Shown: piece by piece, positions 1-8,697 of the stretch
How the letters are laid out: each line of letters opens with the position of its first letter
Position numbering within the stretch: position 1 is the first letter of the stretch
DNA from: Bacteroidota bacterium
Lineage (GTDB): Bacteria; Bacteroidota; Bacteroidia; UBA4408
Direction: 5' to 3'
DNA length: 38,584 bases
Assembly (NCBI GenBank): GCA_963169745.1
Contig: CAUJCU010000003.1
Location: 1 to 38,584 of the forward strand
The notes under the pieces: generated by a model
What the model saw: only the letters and a program-made list of their open reading frames with translations
The model's database searches: none
Told to the model about the DNA's origin: nothing
Program-made: the position numbers and the translations under genes

Positions 1-87
1 AATATCTTTTCAGTTAAAAGCACCATAGAGCGGTTTGAAAACTACTCCTATAAGTCGTATTCGGTGGGGCTACCACCATCTCATTGA
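1..87 (+). CDS. C-terminal end of an unidentified protein (partial)
   Basis: An open frame enters from the left edge in frame 1 and stops with TGA at 85-87, giving 28 residues that end in ..YSVGLPPSH. The aromatic, charged composition looks like real coding sequence, but it is too short to assign to a family. The start lies outside the window. It could be the tail of an enzyme or envelope protein; I do not recognise it. Confidence 0.45.
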   Translation, partial: NIFSVKSTIERFENYSYKSYSVGLPPSH

Positions 88-109
88 AAGCATGTTAAAG
101 AACTTGATA

Positions 110-215
110 ATTTATCCTCTATCTTCGAGGCGCACTGTGCCAAAATGCGGATGGCTGGCTCGTTAGTCTGTTGTTGCTGTGTCCCGTCATGTTTGCAGTG
201 CCCCTTTGCTTGCCT
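110..215. other. GC-rich pocket with a long imperfect stem-loop
   Basis: This stretch between the left partial gene and the exonuclease is visibly richer in G and C than its surroundings. GGCGCACTG (129-137) can pair with CAGTGCCCC (196-204) at 8 of 9 positions, closing a loop of about 58 nt. A minus-strand frame also runs open through it, but overlaps the exonuclease and resembles no family. It may be a small structured RNA or a gene remnant; the strand is not determined. Confidence 0.25.
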
Positions 216-234
216 ATAACTCTTAAATACACGT

Positions 235-816
235 ATGTTTGCAATTATTGATATAGAATCGTGCAGCCCAATTACAGATTCGCGCAAAAATAAAATCATT
301 GAAATTTCTATATTAATTCACGATGGTCTGGTTGTAGTAGAAGAATATACTACCTTGGTAAATCCGGAATGTACGATCAGTTCTTTCTATAGTAAGTTCT
401 CTGGTATTACAAATCAAATGGTTAAAGATGCTCCTAAGTTTTATGAAATAGCCAAAAAAATTATAGAAATAACAGAAAACAAGATATTTGTTGCGCATAA
501 TGTAAAGTTTGATTACCATGTAGTAAAAAATGAATTTGAAGCTCTTGGCTATGAATACAAAAGAAAAGAGTTATGCACCGTTAAACTTAGTCGAAAACTT
601 TTACCGGGGCTGCCCTCATACAGCTTAGGAAACTTATGTATGCACCTTCAAATTAACAACCAAGCTCGACACAGAGCCTATGGTGATGCCTTAGCTACAG
701 CCCAGCTCTTTGATATGCTTTTGAAACAAAAAAGTCAAAATCCTAAATACAAAAACAAAAATCTAGAGCAACTAATGGAATACAAAAAGACAAAGTTTAA
801 TGGAAATCAATTCTGA
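235..816 (+). CDS. DnaQ-like 3'-5' exonuclease (DEDDh)
   Basis: Predicted 3'-5' exonuclease of the RNase T/DNA polymerase III epsilon fold, 193 residues. The DEDDh catalytic set is visible: D6 and E8 in the IIDIES motif (Exo I), H88-N89 and D93 in AHNVKFD (Exo II), and H146-x4-D151 in HRAYGD (Exo III). The usual DIETTG is changed to DIESCS, with the two acids kept. The protein is a bare nuclease domain with a short lysine-rich tail; many Bacteroidota homologues carry an extra GIY-YIG domain, which is absent here. It is probably a DNA-repair or proofreading-type nuclease, and a role as true replicative epsilon subunit cannot be shown. The ATG at 235 fits the start of the fold, because the first beta strand begins at residue 2. 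Confidence 0.85.
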   Translation: MFAIIDIESCSPITDSRKNKIIEISILIHDGLVVVEEYTTLVNPECTISSFYSKFSGITNQMVKDAPKFYEIAKKIIEITENKIFVAHNVKFDYHVVKNEFEALGYEYKRKELCTVKLSRKLLPGLPSYSLGNLCMHLQINNQARHRAYGDALATAQLFDMLLKQKSQNPKYKNKNLEQLMEYKKTKFNGNQF

Positions 817-829
817 TTTCAAAAAAACA

Positions 830-913
830 ACCCTAATTAATTTTAGAACTTAACAAATGCTAACTTATTGTTACTAATTAGTGAAACTTTACTCCAAATC
901 TCTGAATTAGGGT
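830..913. repeat. Spaced inverted repeat between exonuclease and merR
   Basis: ACCCTAATT at 830-838 is exactly complementary to AATTAGGGT at 905-913, with a 66-nt spacer. It lies between the convergent exonuclease and MerR genes, so it could be a weak terminator-like structure or an operator, but there is no T-tract. I see nothing else in 817-967. Confidence 0.3.
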
Positions 914-967
914 AACACTTACAGACATGAATCTATTTTCTTGTTTTCACTGTTTGTTGAAATTTGC

Positions 968-1318
968 CTATTTAATAGTATGATCCTTGTCTTTCAATCC
1001 GAGAAGTTTTTCCTTAAGCAAGCGTAAGTATGCAATTGCTTGCTCACGTCTGTCATCAAACATTTCAGGACTTTGTTCAAGAAATTGTTTAGCCCCTTGT
1101 ATCGTAAACCCTTTTTCATTAATTAGTTCATTAATTTTACGTATCGCTTCAATATCTTTACTGGTAAACATACGATTCCCATTTTTGTTTTTGTGAGGTT
1201 TAATCGTATCAAAGTGCTTATGCCAAAAGCGAATTTGCGATGTGTTAAGGTTAAGTATCTCTGCTACTTCGCCTATAGTATAATACAGTTTTTCAATATC
1301 TTTTTCTTTATATGGCAT
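968..1318 (-). CDS. MerR-family transcriptional regulator
   Basis: DNA-binding regulator of the MerR family, 116 residues from the chosen ATG. The winged HTH lies at about residues 12-60 (YYTIGEVAEIL, then TSQIRFWHKHF and NGNRMFTSKDIEAI), followed by a predicted helical dimerisation arm. There is no cysteine cluster or large effector domain, so a metal-sensing role is not supported. The open frame could extend 10 codons upstream, but MPYKEK at 1318 fits the family N-terminus and sits directly after a promoter-like element. The gene is convergent with the exonuclease and divergent from asnS. Small MerR proteins of this type are common single-copy genes in Bacteroidota; the target is unknown. 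Confidence 0.85.
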   Translation of the reverse strand: MPYKEKDIEKLYYTIGEVAEILNLNTSQIRFWHKHFDTIKPHKNKNGNRMFTSKDIEAIRKINELINEKGFTIQGAKQFLEQSPEMFDDRREQAIAYLRLLKEKLLGLKDKDHTIK

Positions 1319-1323
1319 AGGGG

Positions 1324-1339
1324 TAAAAGTACAAAATAA
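1324..1339 (-). promoter_or_regulatory. Near-consensus -7 elements for merR
   Basis: On the minus strand, TTATTTTG (1339-1332) and TACTTTTA (1331-1324) each match the Bacteroidota -7 consensus TAnnTTTG at all but one position. The second is only 5 nt from the ATG at 1318, which predicts a very short or absent 5' leader. Confidence 0.35.
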
Positions 1340-1556
1340 TTTAAACACTGATTTTGATTCTTTTTAAATGACCTATATGTTCTGAAAAACACTCGTTTTA
1401 TGGATGCTGATGATGAACAATCAAAAATTAAAATATCAAGGTTAACTTCGTAATTAAAAGTATTTTCTAAATCCACTTGCAATACTTTGTGAAAATAAGT
1501 TTTAAACTCTGTAAAAGTTTTAGAAATTTGCATTCCGCTATGAAACCATAAAAAAT

Positions 1557-2948
1557 ATGATGAAACACACTTCAATAAAAAGTTTATTAAAAGGAGCCCC
1601 TGATACTCCTAAGGATGTTGTTGTAAAAGGCTGGGTACGCACCATACGAACCAGTAAAAATGTTGCCTTTATTGCACTTAATGATGGCAGCATTATTCAT
1701 AATATCCAATTGGTAGTTGACAGTAGTTCAGAGGCCTTTGAGGCTTGTAGTAAAATTAATACAGGCGCCTGCCTATGCGCTGAAGGAACGTTGGAATCTT
1801 CACAAGGAAAAGGACAGTCGGTAGAAATTCACTGTAAGAAAATAATCGTTTATGGCACTGCCGATCCGGAAAAGTTTCCGCTCCAAAAAAAAGGCCATAC
1901 CTTAGAGTTTTTACGAGAAATAGCCCATCTCAGAACCCGCACAAATACCTTTGGAGCCGTTTTCAGAATACGTCATCAAATGGCTTTCGCCATTCATCAA
2001 TTTTTTAATCAAAAAAACTTTGTTTATATTCATTCACCAATCATTACAGGTAGTGATGCCGAAGGAGCCGGAGAAATGTTTCGTGTAACTACTTTGCCCT
2101 TAGAAAATATTCCACGCAACCCCGATGGCAGTATTAACTTTATGGAAGATTTTTTTGGGAAACCTACCAATCTTACCGTTAGCGGGCAACTTGAAGCAGA
2201 GCTTGCGGCCTTGGCTTTGGGTAATGTGTACACCTTTGGCCCTACTTTCAGAGCCGAAAATAGCAATACCCCTAGGCATTTAGCCGAGTTTTGGATGATT
2301 GAACCCGAAATGGCATTTTTTGATATTTATGACAATATGGACTTAGCCGAAGAAATGCTGAAGTATCTAGTTAATAATGCACTGCAGAACTGTTCGGATG
2401 ACCTTGAATTTTTAAACCAAATGTATGATAAAGAACTTATCACTAGATTACAAAACGTTGTAAATACCCCCTTTGTAAGACTTACTTACACACAGGCAAT
2501 TGATATTTTATTGGAATACAACCAAGAGTTTGAGTTTAAAGTTAGTTGGGGCACCGACTTACAGAAAGAACATGAAAATTTTTTAGTGGCCCATCATGGC
2601 GGTCCGGTTATATTAACCGATTATCCAAAACAAATTAAAGCTTTTTACATGAAGCAAAATGAAGATGGAAAAACCGTTAGAGCTATGGATGTGCTGTTTC
2701 CATGGATAGGCGAAATTATTGGCGGTTCACAACGAGAAGAAAATCTTGAGAAACTAAGTAATAGAATGGCCGAGATGGGAATTGACGAAGATGAACTATG
2801 GTGGTATATGGATACCCGTAAGTTTGGCACCTGCCCTCATGCTGGCTTTGGCTTGGGTTTTGAACGCTTAATGCTTTTTGTTACCGGTATGACCAATATC
2901 AGAGATGTTATCCCTTTTCCACGTACTCCTAAAAATGCAGAATTTTAA
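1557..2948 (+). CDS. asnS: Asparaginyl-tRNA synthetase
   Basis: Class IIb aminoacyl-tRNA synthetase that charges tRNA-Asn in the cytoplasm, 463 residues, a normal full length. An N-terminal OB-fold anticodon-binding domain (about residues 15-110, with VKGWVRTIR near its start) is followed by the catalytic core. Motif 2 is seen at about 226-252 ([20 protein letters not shown]), and motif 3 at about 430-445 ([13 protein letters not shown], then [10 protein letters not shown]). The [10 protein letters not shown] context and the PRTP ending favour AsnRS over AspRS. Two ATGs are adjacent (1557 and 1560), and either could be used. rpoN starts 17 nt after the stop. Confidence 0.97.
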   Translation: MMKHTSIKSLLKGAPDTPKDVVVKGWVRTIRTSKNVAFIALNDGSIIHNIQLVVDSSSEAFEACSKINTGACLCAEGTLESSQGKGQSVEIHCKKIIVYGTADPEKFPLQKKGHTLEFLREIAHLRTRTNTFGAVFRIRHQMAFAIHQFFNQKNFVYIHSPIITGSDAEGAGEMFRVTTLPLENIPRNPDGSINFMEDFFGKPTNLTVSGQLEAELAALALGNVYTFGPTFRAENSNTPRHLAEFWMIEPEMAFFDIYDNMDLAEEMLKYLVNNALQNCSDDLEFLNQMYDKELITRLQNVVNTPFVRLTYTQAIDILLEYNQEFEFKVSWGTDLQKEHENFLVAHHGGPVILTDYPKQIKAFYMKQNEDGKTVRAMDVLFPWIGEIIGGSQREENLEKLSNRMAEMGIDEDELWWYMDTRKFGTCPHAGFGLGFERLMLFVTGMTNIRDVIPFPRTPKNAEF

Positions 2949-2961
2949 TTTTGTAAATTTG
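2946..2961 (+). promoter_or_regulatory. Tandem -7 elements overlapping the asnS stop, for rpoN
   Basis: Two exact TAnnTTTG matches sit back to back: TAATTTTG (2946-2953) and TAAATTTG (2954-2961). They begin inside the asnS stop codon and end 4 nt before the rpoN ATG at 2966. If used, rpoN would have its own promoter in addition to read-through from asnS, with a leader of only a few nucleotides. Confidence 0.4.
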
Positions 2962-2965
2962 TCGT

Positions 2966-4468
2966 ATGCTTAAACAAACGCTTCAACAAAAACTTCAGCA
3001 GCGCTTATCGCCACAGCAAATACATCTTATGCAATTGCTGCAAATACCTACAGCCACTTTGGAGCAACGTATAAAAAAAGAACTGGAAGAAAATCCGGCC
3101 TTAGAAGAAGAAGAAAATGATTTAGAAAGTAAAAACAATCAAGACGAAGAATTCAGCAATAACGAAGATGATGCCCTTGAGGGATTTGAAGATAAAGATC
3201 GTAATCGGGAAGAATTTGACTTAGATCAGTATATTGATGATGATGAAGTTCCAGCCTACAAGCTGCATGTTAAGAATGTTGGCCCTGATGATGAACGTAA
3301 AGAAGTTCCTGTTAGTTCATCATTAAGTTTTCAGGATTATTTGAATGACCAATTGGGCTTGTTGGATTTGGATGAACGTCAAATGCAAGTAGCCGAATTT
3401 TTAGTTGGAAATATTGATGATGATGGCTATATGCGTAGAGAATTGGCTGCTTTAGTAGATGATTTGGCATTCACACTCAACATCCACACAAGTGAAAAAG
3501 AACTTAACATTTTATTAGGGCATATTCAGGGTTTTGACCCTCCGGGTATTGGCGCCCGTAATTTGCAAGACTGTTTAACTATTCAACTGAAACGCAAGTT
3601 GAATGAAACACATGATCCGGTTGTAAAAATAGCACTGCTTATTGTAGAGCAGTATTGGGAAGAATTTCAGAAAAAGCATTTTGAAAAAATAGCTCAGCGT
3701 GTAGGGCTTGATGATGCCTCAGAAGGTGATGATATTCTTATGAAAGATGCCGTAGGGATAATCTCTAAACTCAATCCGCGCCCAGGAGATTCAATGGTAG
3801 AAGGGCAAAAAAGTATTCAACATCTAATACCCGACTTTATTTTACGAAATAATGACGGTATCCTTGAACTGAACATAAACTCTCGTAATGCCCCACAATT
3901 AAGGGTTAGCAATAATTATATTGAAATGCTGGATGAGTATTCTAAAGCTAAAATAGCTACTAAAGATAAGAAAGAAGCCGTTCAGTTTGTTAAACAAAAG
4001 ATAGATGGAGCCAAATGGTTTATTGATGCTATTACACAACGCAACAATACCTTGCTTACCACCATGCAAGCTATTATCAACTATCAGTATGAATATTTTT
4101 TAGAAGGTGATGAAACGAAATTAAAACCTATGATTTTAAAAGATATTGCCGATAAAGTGGGCTTGGATATTTCAACGGTGTCGCGCGTCACTAACAGTAA
4201 ATACATTCAAACTCCATTTGGTACTTTATTGCTGAAATCCTTTTTTAGCGAATCATTGTCTAACAGCCAGGGAGAGGAAGTATCAACCCGTGAGGTAAAA
4301 AAAATACTGGAAGACTGTATAGCAGCTGAAAAAAAGAATAAACCTCTTACCGATGACAAACTAACTCAAATATTAAAAGAAAAAGGCTATAACATTGCTC
4401 GTAGAACGGTAGCTAAGTACCGCGAACAACTTAAAATTCCTATTGCCCGTATGCGAAAAGAAATTTAA
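2966..4468 (+). CDS. rpoN: RNA polymerase sigma-54 factor
   Basis: Sigma-54 factor that directs RNA polymerase to -24/-12 promoters and requires an AAA+ activator. It is 500 residues and complete. Region I is glutamine- and leucine-rich (KQTLQQKLQQRLSPQQIHLM, residues 3-22), followed by the conserved LEENPALEE. A very acidic linker, typical of region II, spans about residues 45-95. The core-binding domain and HTH follow (ADKVGLDISTVSRVTNSKYI). The RpoN box is intact at about 478-488 as ARRTVAKYREQ. No enhancer-binding activator gene lies in this window. It probably shares transcripts with asnS and may also use the elements just upstream. Confidence 0.97.
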   Translation: MLKQTLQQKLQQRLSPQQIHLMQLLQIPTATLEQRIKKELEENPALEEEENDLESKNNQDEEFSNNEDDALEGFEDKDRNREEFDLDQYIDDDEVPAYKLHVKNVGPDDERKEVPVSSSLSFQDYLNDQLGLLDLDERQMQVAEFLVGNIDDDGYMRRELAALVDDLAFTLNIHTSEKELNILLGHIQGFDPPGIGARNLQDCLTIQLKRKLNETHDPVVKIALLIVEQYWEEFQKKHFEKIAQRVGLDDASEGDDILMKDAVGIISKLNPRPGDSMVEGQKSIQHLIPDFILRNNDGILELNINSRNAPQLRVSNNYIEMLDEYSKAKIATKDKKEAVQFVKQKIDGAKWFIDAITQRNNTLLTTMQAIINYQYEYFLEGDETKLKPMILKDIADKVGLDISTVSRVTNSKYIQTPFGTLLLKSFFSESLSNSQGEEVSTREVKKILEDCIAAEKKNKPLTDDKLTQILKEKGYNIARRTVAKYREQLKIPIARMRKEI

Positions 4469-4541
4469 TTTTCATTGCGTTGATTTTCCCTTTTTCCAAT
4501 ACTCATTTTTGTAATCTGTATTTCTCACTTCAAATAATCAC

Positions 4542-5144
4542 TTGAACAAAACAGCTCAATTTCTTTCCTTTGCGTTACACCCGGTACTCATGCCTCTTTA
4601 TGCAGTTTTTCTTATGCTGCAAAGCCTTACTTTCAAATTAAACCCTACTGCCCAGCTTCTTATATATGCACTGGTTTTTTTAAACACATGTTTACTCCCT
4701 GTTTTTTCGGCTTTCGTTCTCAAAAAAATAGGATTGATAAGCAGTATGTACATGCCTCTTAGAGCCGAACGAAGTGTTCCTTATTTTATAACTGTTTTAT
4801 ATTATGGCTTTACCTGGTGGTTGCTTTATAAAGCACCCGTTCCGCCTATCTTAGCTCAGTTAATGATGGGTGCTGCTATTGCCGTATTAGGAACTGCACT
4901 TGTAAATTTTAAATATAAAATTAGCGCACACTTGGTAGGTATTGGTGGACTTAGCGGATGTTTTTTAGTGCTTGGGTTGCATGGGTCACAAGATTACACT
5001 TTACCTTTTATAATTGGTATTTTAAGTTCCGGAATTTTAGGCTGGGCGCGTTTGCAGTTAAGTGCACATAGTCCCGTAGAGGTATATTCCGGATTTTTAT
5101 TGGGTTTGTTATCCCAGTTTATTGCTGTTATAATTTTTAGGTAG
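4542..5144 (+). CDS. PAP2-like integral membrane protein (degenerate)
   Basis: A 200-residue protein made almost entirely of hydrophobic helices (about six membrane spans). It begins near LHPVLMPLYA, a motif seen at the N-terminus of Bacteroidota PAP2-superfamily proteins. The C-terminal ARLQLSAHSPVEVYSG resembles PAP2 motif 3 (SR-x5-H-x3-D), but Ser is replaced by Ala and Asp by Glu. The PSGH of motif 2 is not visible, the equivalent region reading GCFLVLGLHG. It may therefore be catalytically altered or inactive against lipid phosphates. The start is TTG at 4542; the next in-frame ATG (4590) would cut into the conserved N-terminal motif. It is the last plus-strand gene before the minus-strand block. 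Confidence 0.65.
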   Translation: MNKTAQFLSFALHPVLMPLYAVFLMLQSLTFKLNPTAQLLIYALVFLNTCLLPVFSAFVLKKIGLISSMYMPLRAERSVPYFITVLYYGFTWWLLYKAPVPPILAQLMMGAAIAVLGTALVNFKYKISAHLVGIGGLSGCFLVLGLHGSQDYTLPFIIGILSSGILGWARLQLSAHSPVEVYSGFLLGLLSQFIAVIIFR

Positions 5145-5241
5145 AAGATGTAGCTCAAAACTGTAGAAAAAACAAAAAAAGCGCATCTGTCTCCAATACT
5201 TAAAAAAAATTAGAAGTTTTAATTACAGCAGGGCTAATTGT

Positions 5242-5790
5242 TTATTTATGGATTTCTTTTTCTAATATACTTAGAATAGAAGGAATTAGAGCCTTGCTTT
5301 CTGAAGAAGATTTGACAGCTTTTGCAAATTTAATTTTAGAATCGCTTCCAACAATAATTATATAGCCAACATCGTTGCAATCTCCCAATTCCCATGCTTT
5401 TGATAGGGCACCTTTTTCATCAACTAAAATAATGGAGTTCGGATATCTACTTTGTTTCTGCCTGCCGGCATAGCGAATTAAGGAGTTAGGCAACCAGGTT
5501 TCATTACAATTGGCAATACCAATACCCTTGTATTTATCTGATGAAAAAGCTTTAGCTTTGATAGCATCTGTAAGCGCATCATTAATATCTTTAACATCTG
5601 GATCGGTATAAAAAACAGCAAGTACTTTAGAACCCAAAAAAGGAATTTCAGTTTCTTTATCGTTAGGTGTTTTTATTTTTACGTTAACAACAGATTTCCC
5701 TACGTTTAACTGTGCTGCCCATAGCGTTCCCATAGCAAATAAACCCAATAAGGCAATGGTGGTTTTCTTGAATTTTATGCGAGTTTTCAT
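5242..5790 (-). CDS. YtfJ-like periplasmic thioredoxin-fold protein
   Basis: About 182 residues with an N-terminal signal peptide (basic MKTRIKFKK, then a hydrophobic stretch ending TLWAAQ). The mature part resembles the YtfJ family: a FLGSKVLAVFY strand, the KDINDALTDAIKAKAF helix, ILVDEKGALSKAWELGD and a closing SKIKFAKA. The fold is thioredoxin-like, but the CxxC site is absent; C99 and C145 (approximately) are isolated. Its function is not known. It is the last gene of a minus-strand operon behind a DsbD-like protein and a TPR protein, which suggests an envelope redox or protein-quality role by association only. The open frame extends 8 codons further upstream, but the basic n-region starts at 5790. 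Confidence 0.65.
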   Translation of the reverse strand: MKTRIKFKKTTIALLGLFAMGTLWAAQLNVGKSVVNVKIKTPNDKETEIPFLGSKVLAVFYTDPDVKDINDALTDAIKAKAFSSDKYKGIGIANCNETWLPNSLIRYAGRQKQSRYPNSIILVDEKGALSKAWELGDCNDVGYIIIVGSDSKIKFAKAVKSSSESKALIPSILSILEKEIHK

Positions 5791-5846
5791 GGTAAAATTA
5801 TTTTCAAAATTCAAATAAAAGTAGTAAAAAAGATATAATCCTAATA

Positions 5847-6497
5847 CTAACCAGGAATACGACTAAGATATTTATCCATTTCCTTTATTTGCTTTATGAT
5901 TTCTTCCGACTTTGGCTTGCTTGCTTTGGCTTTATTAAAAAAATCACGTGCCGCTTTATTCTCCCTGCGTCTTAAATAAATTTGAGACATAGCCAAATAG
6001 GCCATAGCAGCACTGTCTTTATCGGGCAATCCCATTCTAATAGCTGCTTTCACATGCTTTTCTCCTTCTTTAAAATCACTTCTTTGCAAGGCCATCATAC
6101 CCATTTGTAAGTTGTTGGCTGCATCCATTTCGGCATTAACACCACCTAATTTTACACTCTTTTTTAAATTAGCTTCGGCAGCAGTGTAATTTTGCTGTGC
6201 CATATCCATATTAGCCTTTAACGTGTAATAACTGCTGCGTATGGGTTTAAGTAAAAGATTGGGAAACCATATTGAGGCTAAAATCTTATTTACTTCCTCA
6301 ATATTACCATCTTCCATAGGTTTTTGAAGCAAACGCATAGGTCCAATCAAAAAATGTGATAATAAAGCTATAAAAGCTAAAGAGTATAAAAGTATCCCGG
6401 TCCAAATATCAATAGTTAGCTGGGCTATTATTCCCAACGGAATAGCCAGTAAACCGAGCCAAAAACGGTATCTAATTAAAAAGTTATAAAATTTCAT
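5847..6497 (-). CDS. Membrane-anchored TPR protein
   Basis: A 216-residue protein. Two hydrophobic helices at about residues 10-52 form an N-terminal membrane anchor. They are followed by tetratricopeptide-like repeats, with helix pairs at roughly residues 66-100, 100-140, 142-176 and 178-210 (for example NYTAAEANLKKSVKLGG and DFKEGEKHVKAAIRMG). TPRs bind proteins; the partner is unknown. The gene starts 30 nt after the DsbD-like stop and ends 32 nt before the YtfJ-like frame, so it is almost certainly the middle gene of a three-gene operon. Confidence 0.75.
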   Translation of the reverse strand: MKFYNFLIRYRFWLGLLAIPLGIIAQLTIDIWTGILLYSLAFIALLSHFLIGPMRLLQKPMEDGNIEEVNKILASIWFPNLLLKPIRSSYYTLKANMDMAQQNYTAAEANLKKSVKLGGVNAEMDAANNLQMGMMALQRSDFKEGEKHVKAAIRMGLPDKDSAAMAYLAMSQIYLRRRENKAARDFFNKAKASKPKSEEIIKQIKEMDKYLSRIPG

Positions 6498-6527
6498 GAA
6501 GTAGTGTTTGTATGCTTAAATAAATTA

Positions 6528-8615
6528 TTATTTTTTTGACTGGTATATTTTTTTCCCTTCATCCAAAAAAGCAATAAACTTTTCGACATTAGGATCGTAG
6601 CCGGTTGGCGTGTTTAGTATTTGTTCATCGTGGTCGAGCAAAACATAATACGGTTGTGAGTTCGTTCCAAAACGTTCTGTTTGCATATCGCTCCATTTGT
6701 TTCCAATTGTTTTTATTTTATTACCTGTGGTTTTGCTTATCCCCTTTTCAGATTCTGGAAGTGCCGTTTTATCATCAACATATAAAGACACCAAAACAAA
6801 ATCATTCCGTAAGCGCTCCAGTACACGAGGGTCCACCCAAACATTATCCTCCATTTTACGACAGTTCACACAACTCCAACCGGTAAAATCAAGCATTAAT
6901 GGTTTTTTAACCTGGCGCGCATAATCTAATGCCACTTTATAGTCATGAAAACAATTCAAATTATGAGGGCAGTGTTCCGGGTCTGTTCCGGGAATAATCT
7001 TGTCTTCCTTAAGAGTAACTATACTTTCACTTCCTAGAGACCACCCTTCGTTATAAAAATTAGGAGGTGGAAATCCACTTATGATTTTTAACGGAGCACC
7101 AAACATTCCGGGTATTAGGTAAACAACAAATGAAAATACAAGTATGCCAAACATAACGCGAGGTATAGATATATGTTTCAAATCACTATCGTGCGAAAAC
7201 TTCAATTTCCCCAATAAATAAAAGCCCAGCAAACTAAATATTACAATCCAAATAGCAATAAACACTTCTCGGGTAAGAATTCCCCAGTGATAGGCTAAAT
7301 CAACATTTGATAAGAATTTGAGCGCTAATGCTAACTCTAAAAATCCCAATACAACTTTTATGGAATTAAGCCAACCGCCCGATTTTGGTAATGAATTAAG
7401 CCAGCCCGGGAAAGCTGCAAACAGTCCAAAAGGCAAAGCTAAAGCCGTTGAGAAGCCTATCATCCCAATGGTAGGACTTAAAATATTACCACCAACAGCA
7501 GCTTGCACCAACAAGGTTCCAATAATTGGCCCGGTACATGAGAAAGAAACTAATGATAGTGTAAAAGCCATAAAAAATATACCTATTAACCCGCCCTTTT
7601 CGCTGGCAGAATCAGCTTTATTTACCCAACTGGCTGGTAAGGTTATTTCAAAAGCTCCTAAAAATGAAGTAGCAAAAATTACGAATATGATGAAAAAGGC
7701 CATATTTACAAATACATTACTTGCCATTGCATTTAAGGCATCGGGCCCTAACGATAGTGTTATTAACATCCCCAGGGTTACATAAATCAATATAATAGAT
7801 AATCCATAAATAACGGCATTGACCAATCCTTTTTTACGAGTTCCACTTCGTTTGGTAAAAAAGCTAACCGTGAGCGGAATCATAGGAAAAACACAAGGTG
7901 TTAACAATGCCAATAGGCCGCCAATAAAGCCGGCTACAAAAACTCCCCATATACCTAATGCAGCTTTTTCTTCGCCTTTATCTGTTTGAACTTTTTCTGA
8001 GGTACCCGGTACCACTTCCTTGCTCGACACCACAGTATCTGCAACACGAGCTGTATCATTTAATACCAATCTTTCTACTTTTTCTTCGGGTTTGATCTGC
8101 TCTATGGCACCTGTTGATGATACACAAGGTTTACCCGGGGCATCGGTTAATTGAAATGTAAAATCCACATCTTCGGGTGGTAAGCAACGGCTTTCATCAC
8201 AAACCATAAAATTCAGATACCCCTTTACCTCAAATTTTTTAAGGTTGTTAATTTTTATTCTCTGTTTAAAAGTAGCCTCATTATCAAAAAACTTAAGCTT
8301 CATTTCAAAATTTGGATCATACTCTTCCTTGGGCGTACCTTCTTCTACCTTTCCAAGCGGACTGTAGTCTGAGCTCTTGTCGAATGTGAAAGATGTTGCA
8401 ACAGGCCCATCATTATTCTCTAAAAATTGAGAGTAAACATGAAACCCTTTATCAATTTTAGCTTTAAAAATCAACTCGGCCTCACAGTCATTTATTCTAT
8501 TCAAGTTAAAGCTCCATTTTACAGGTTTTAATATCTGAGCCTTAGCGATAGCTAAAGAAAAGAATAGAAAAAATAGCGATAACAGGCCATTTTTACGGCT
8601 TATTTTTATAGTCAT
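6528..8615 (-). CDS. DsbD-like thiol:disulfide interchange protein
   Basis: Inner-membrane reductant transporter of the DsbD/ScsB type, 695 residues with all three modules. After a signal peptide, the N-terminal DsbD-alpha-like domain (about 25-160) carries CDESRC. The membrane domain (about 225-500) has the two key cysteines in LLTPCVFPMIP and SFSCTGPI. The C-terminal thioredoxin domain (about 545-695) has a CVNC active site in FTGWSCVNCRKM. It moves electrons from cytoplasmic thioredoxin to periplasmic proteins such as disulfide isomerases or cytochrome c maturation partners. It heads the operon with the TPR and YtfJ-like genes. A consensus -7 element lies 22 nt upstream of the ATG. Confidence 0.92.
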   Translation of the reverse strand: MTIKISRKNGLLSLFFLFFSLAIAKAQILKPVKWSFNLNRINDCEAELIFKAKIDKGFHVYSQFLENNDGPVATSFTFDKSSDYSPLGKVEEGTPKEEYDPNFEMKLKFFDNEATFKQRIKINNLKKFEVKGYLNFMVCDESRCLPPEDVDFTFQLTDAPGKPCVSSTGAIEQIKPEEKVERLVLNDTARVADTVVSSKEVVPGTSEKVQTDKGEEKAALGIWGVFVAGFIGGLLALLTPCVFPMIPLTVSFFTKRSGTRKKGLVNAVIYGLSIILIYVTLGMLITLSLGPDALNAMASNVFVNMAFFIIFVIFATSFLGAFEITLPASWVNKADSASEKGGLIGIFFMAFTLSLVSFSCTGPIIGTLLVQAAVGGNILSPTIGMIGFSTALALPFGLFAAFPGWLNSLPKSGGWLNSIKVVLGFLELALALKFLSNVDLAYHWGILTREVFIAIWIVIFSLLGFYLLGKLKFSHDSDLKHISIPRVMFGILVFSFVVYLIPGMFGAPLKIISGFPPPNFYNEGWSLGSESIVTLKEDKIIPGTDPEHCPHNLNCFHDYKVALDYARQVKKPLMLDFTGWSCVNCRKMEDNVWVDPRVLERLRNDFVLVSLYVDDKTALPESEKGISKTTGNKIKTIGNKWSDMQTERFGTNSQPYYVLLDHDEQILNTPTGYDPNVEKFIAFLDEGKKIYQSKK

Positions 8616-8636
8616 AGCGGCAATTTAATGAAGGAG

Positions 8637-8644
8637 CAAAAGTA
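8637..8644 (-). promoter_or_regulatory. -7 element of the dsbD operon
   Basis: TACTTTTG on the minus strand matches TAnnTTTG exactly and is followed by CTCC. Transcription would start about 15 nt before the ATG at 8615. No convincing TTG -33 element at the usual spacing. Confidence 0.45.
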
Positions 8645-8697
8645 AATCTTTTACAACAACTTATAAAGCCCAAGAAACTTAAATAATGCAAACGCAC

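Noticed and set aside
234-241. TATGTTTG matching the -7 consensus at the exonuclease start
   Set aside because: It overlaps the ATG itself, so transcription would begin inside the gene. Most likely a coincidence of the ATG-TTT-GCA codons.
81-299. Minus-strand 72-codon open frame over the GC-rich pocket
   Set aside because: It overlaps the start of the well-supported exonuclease gene and resembles no family. Kept only as part of the GC-rich-pocket observation.
1273-1575. Minus-strand 100-codon open frame upstream of merR
   Set aside because: It overlaps both merR and the asnS start, has atypical composition and no family signature.
7318-7785. 155-codon plus-strand open frame inside dsbD
   Set aside because: Antisense shadow of the membrane domain of a clear DsbD-like gene.
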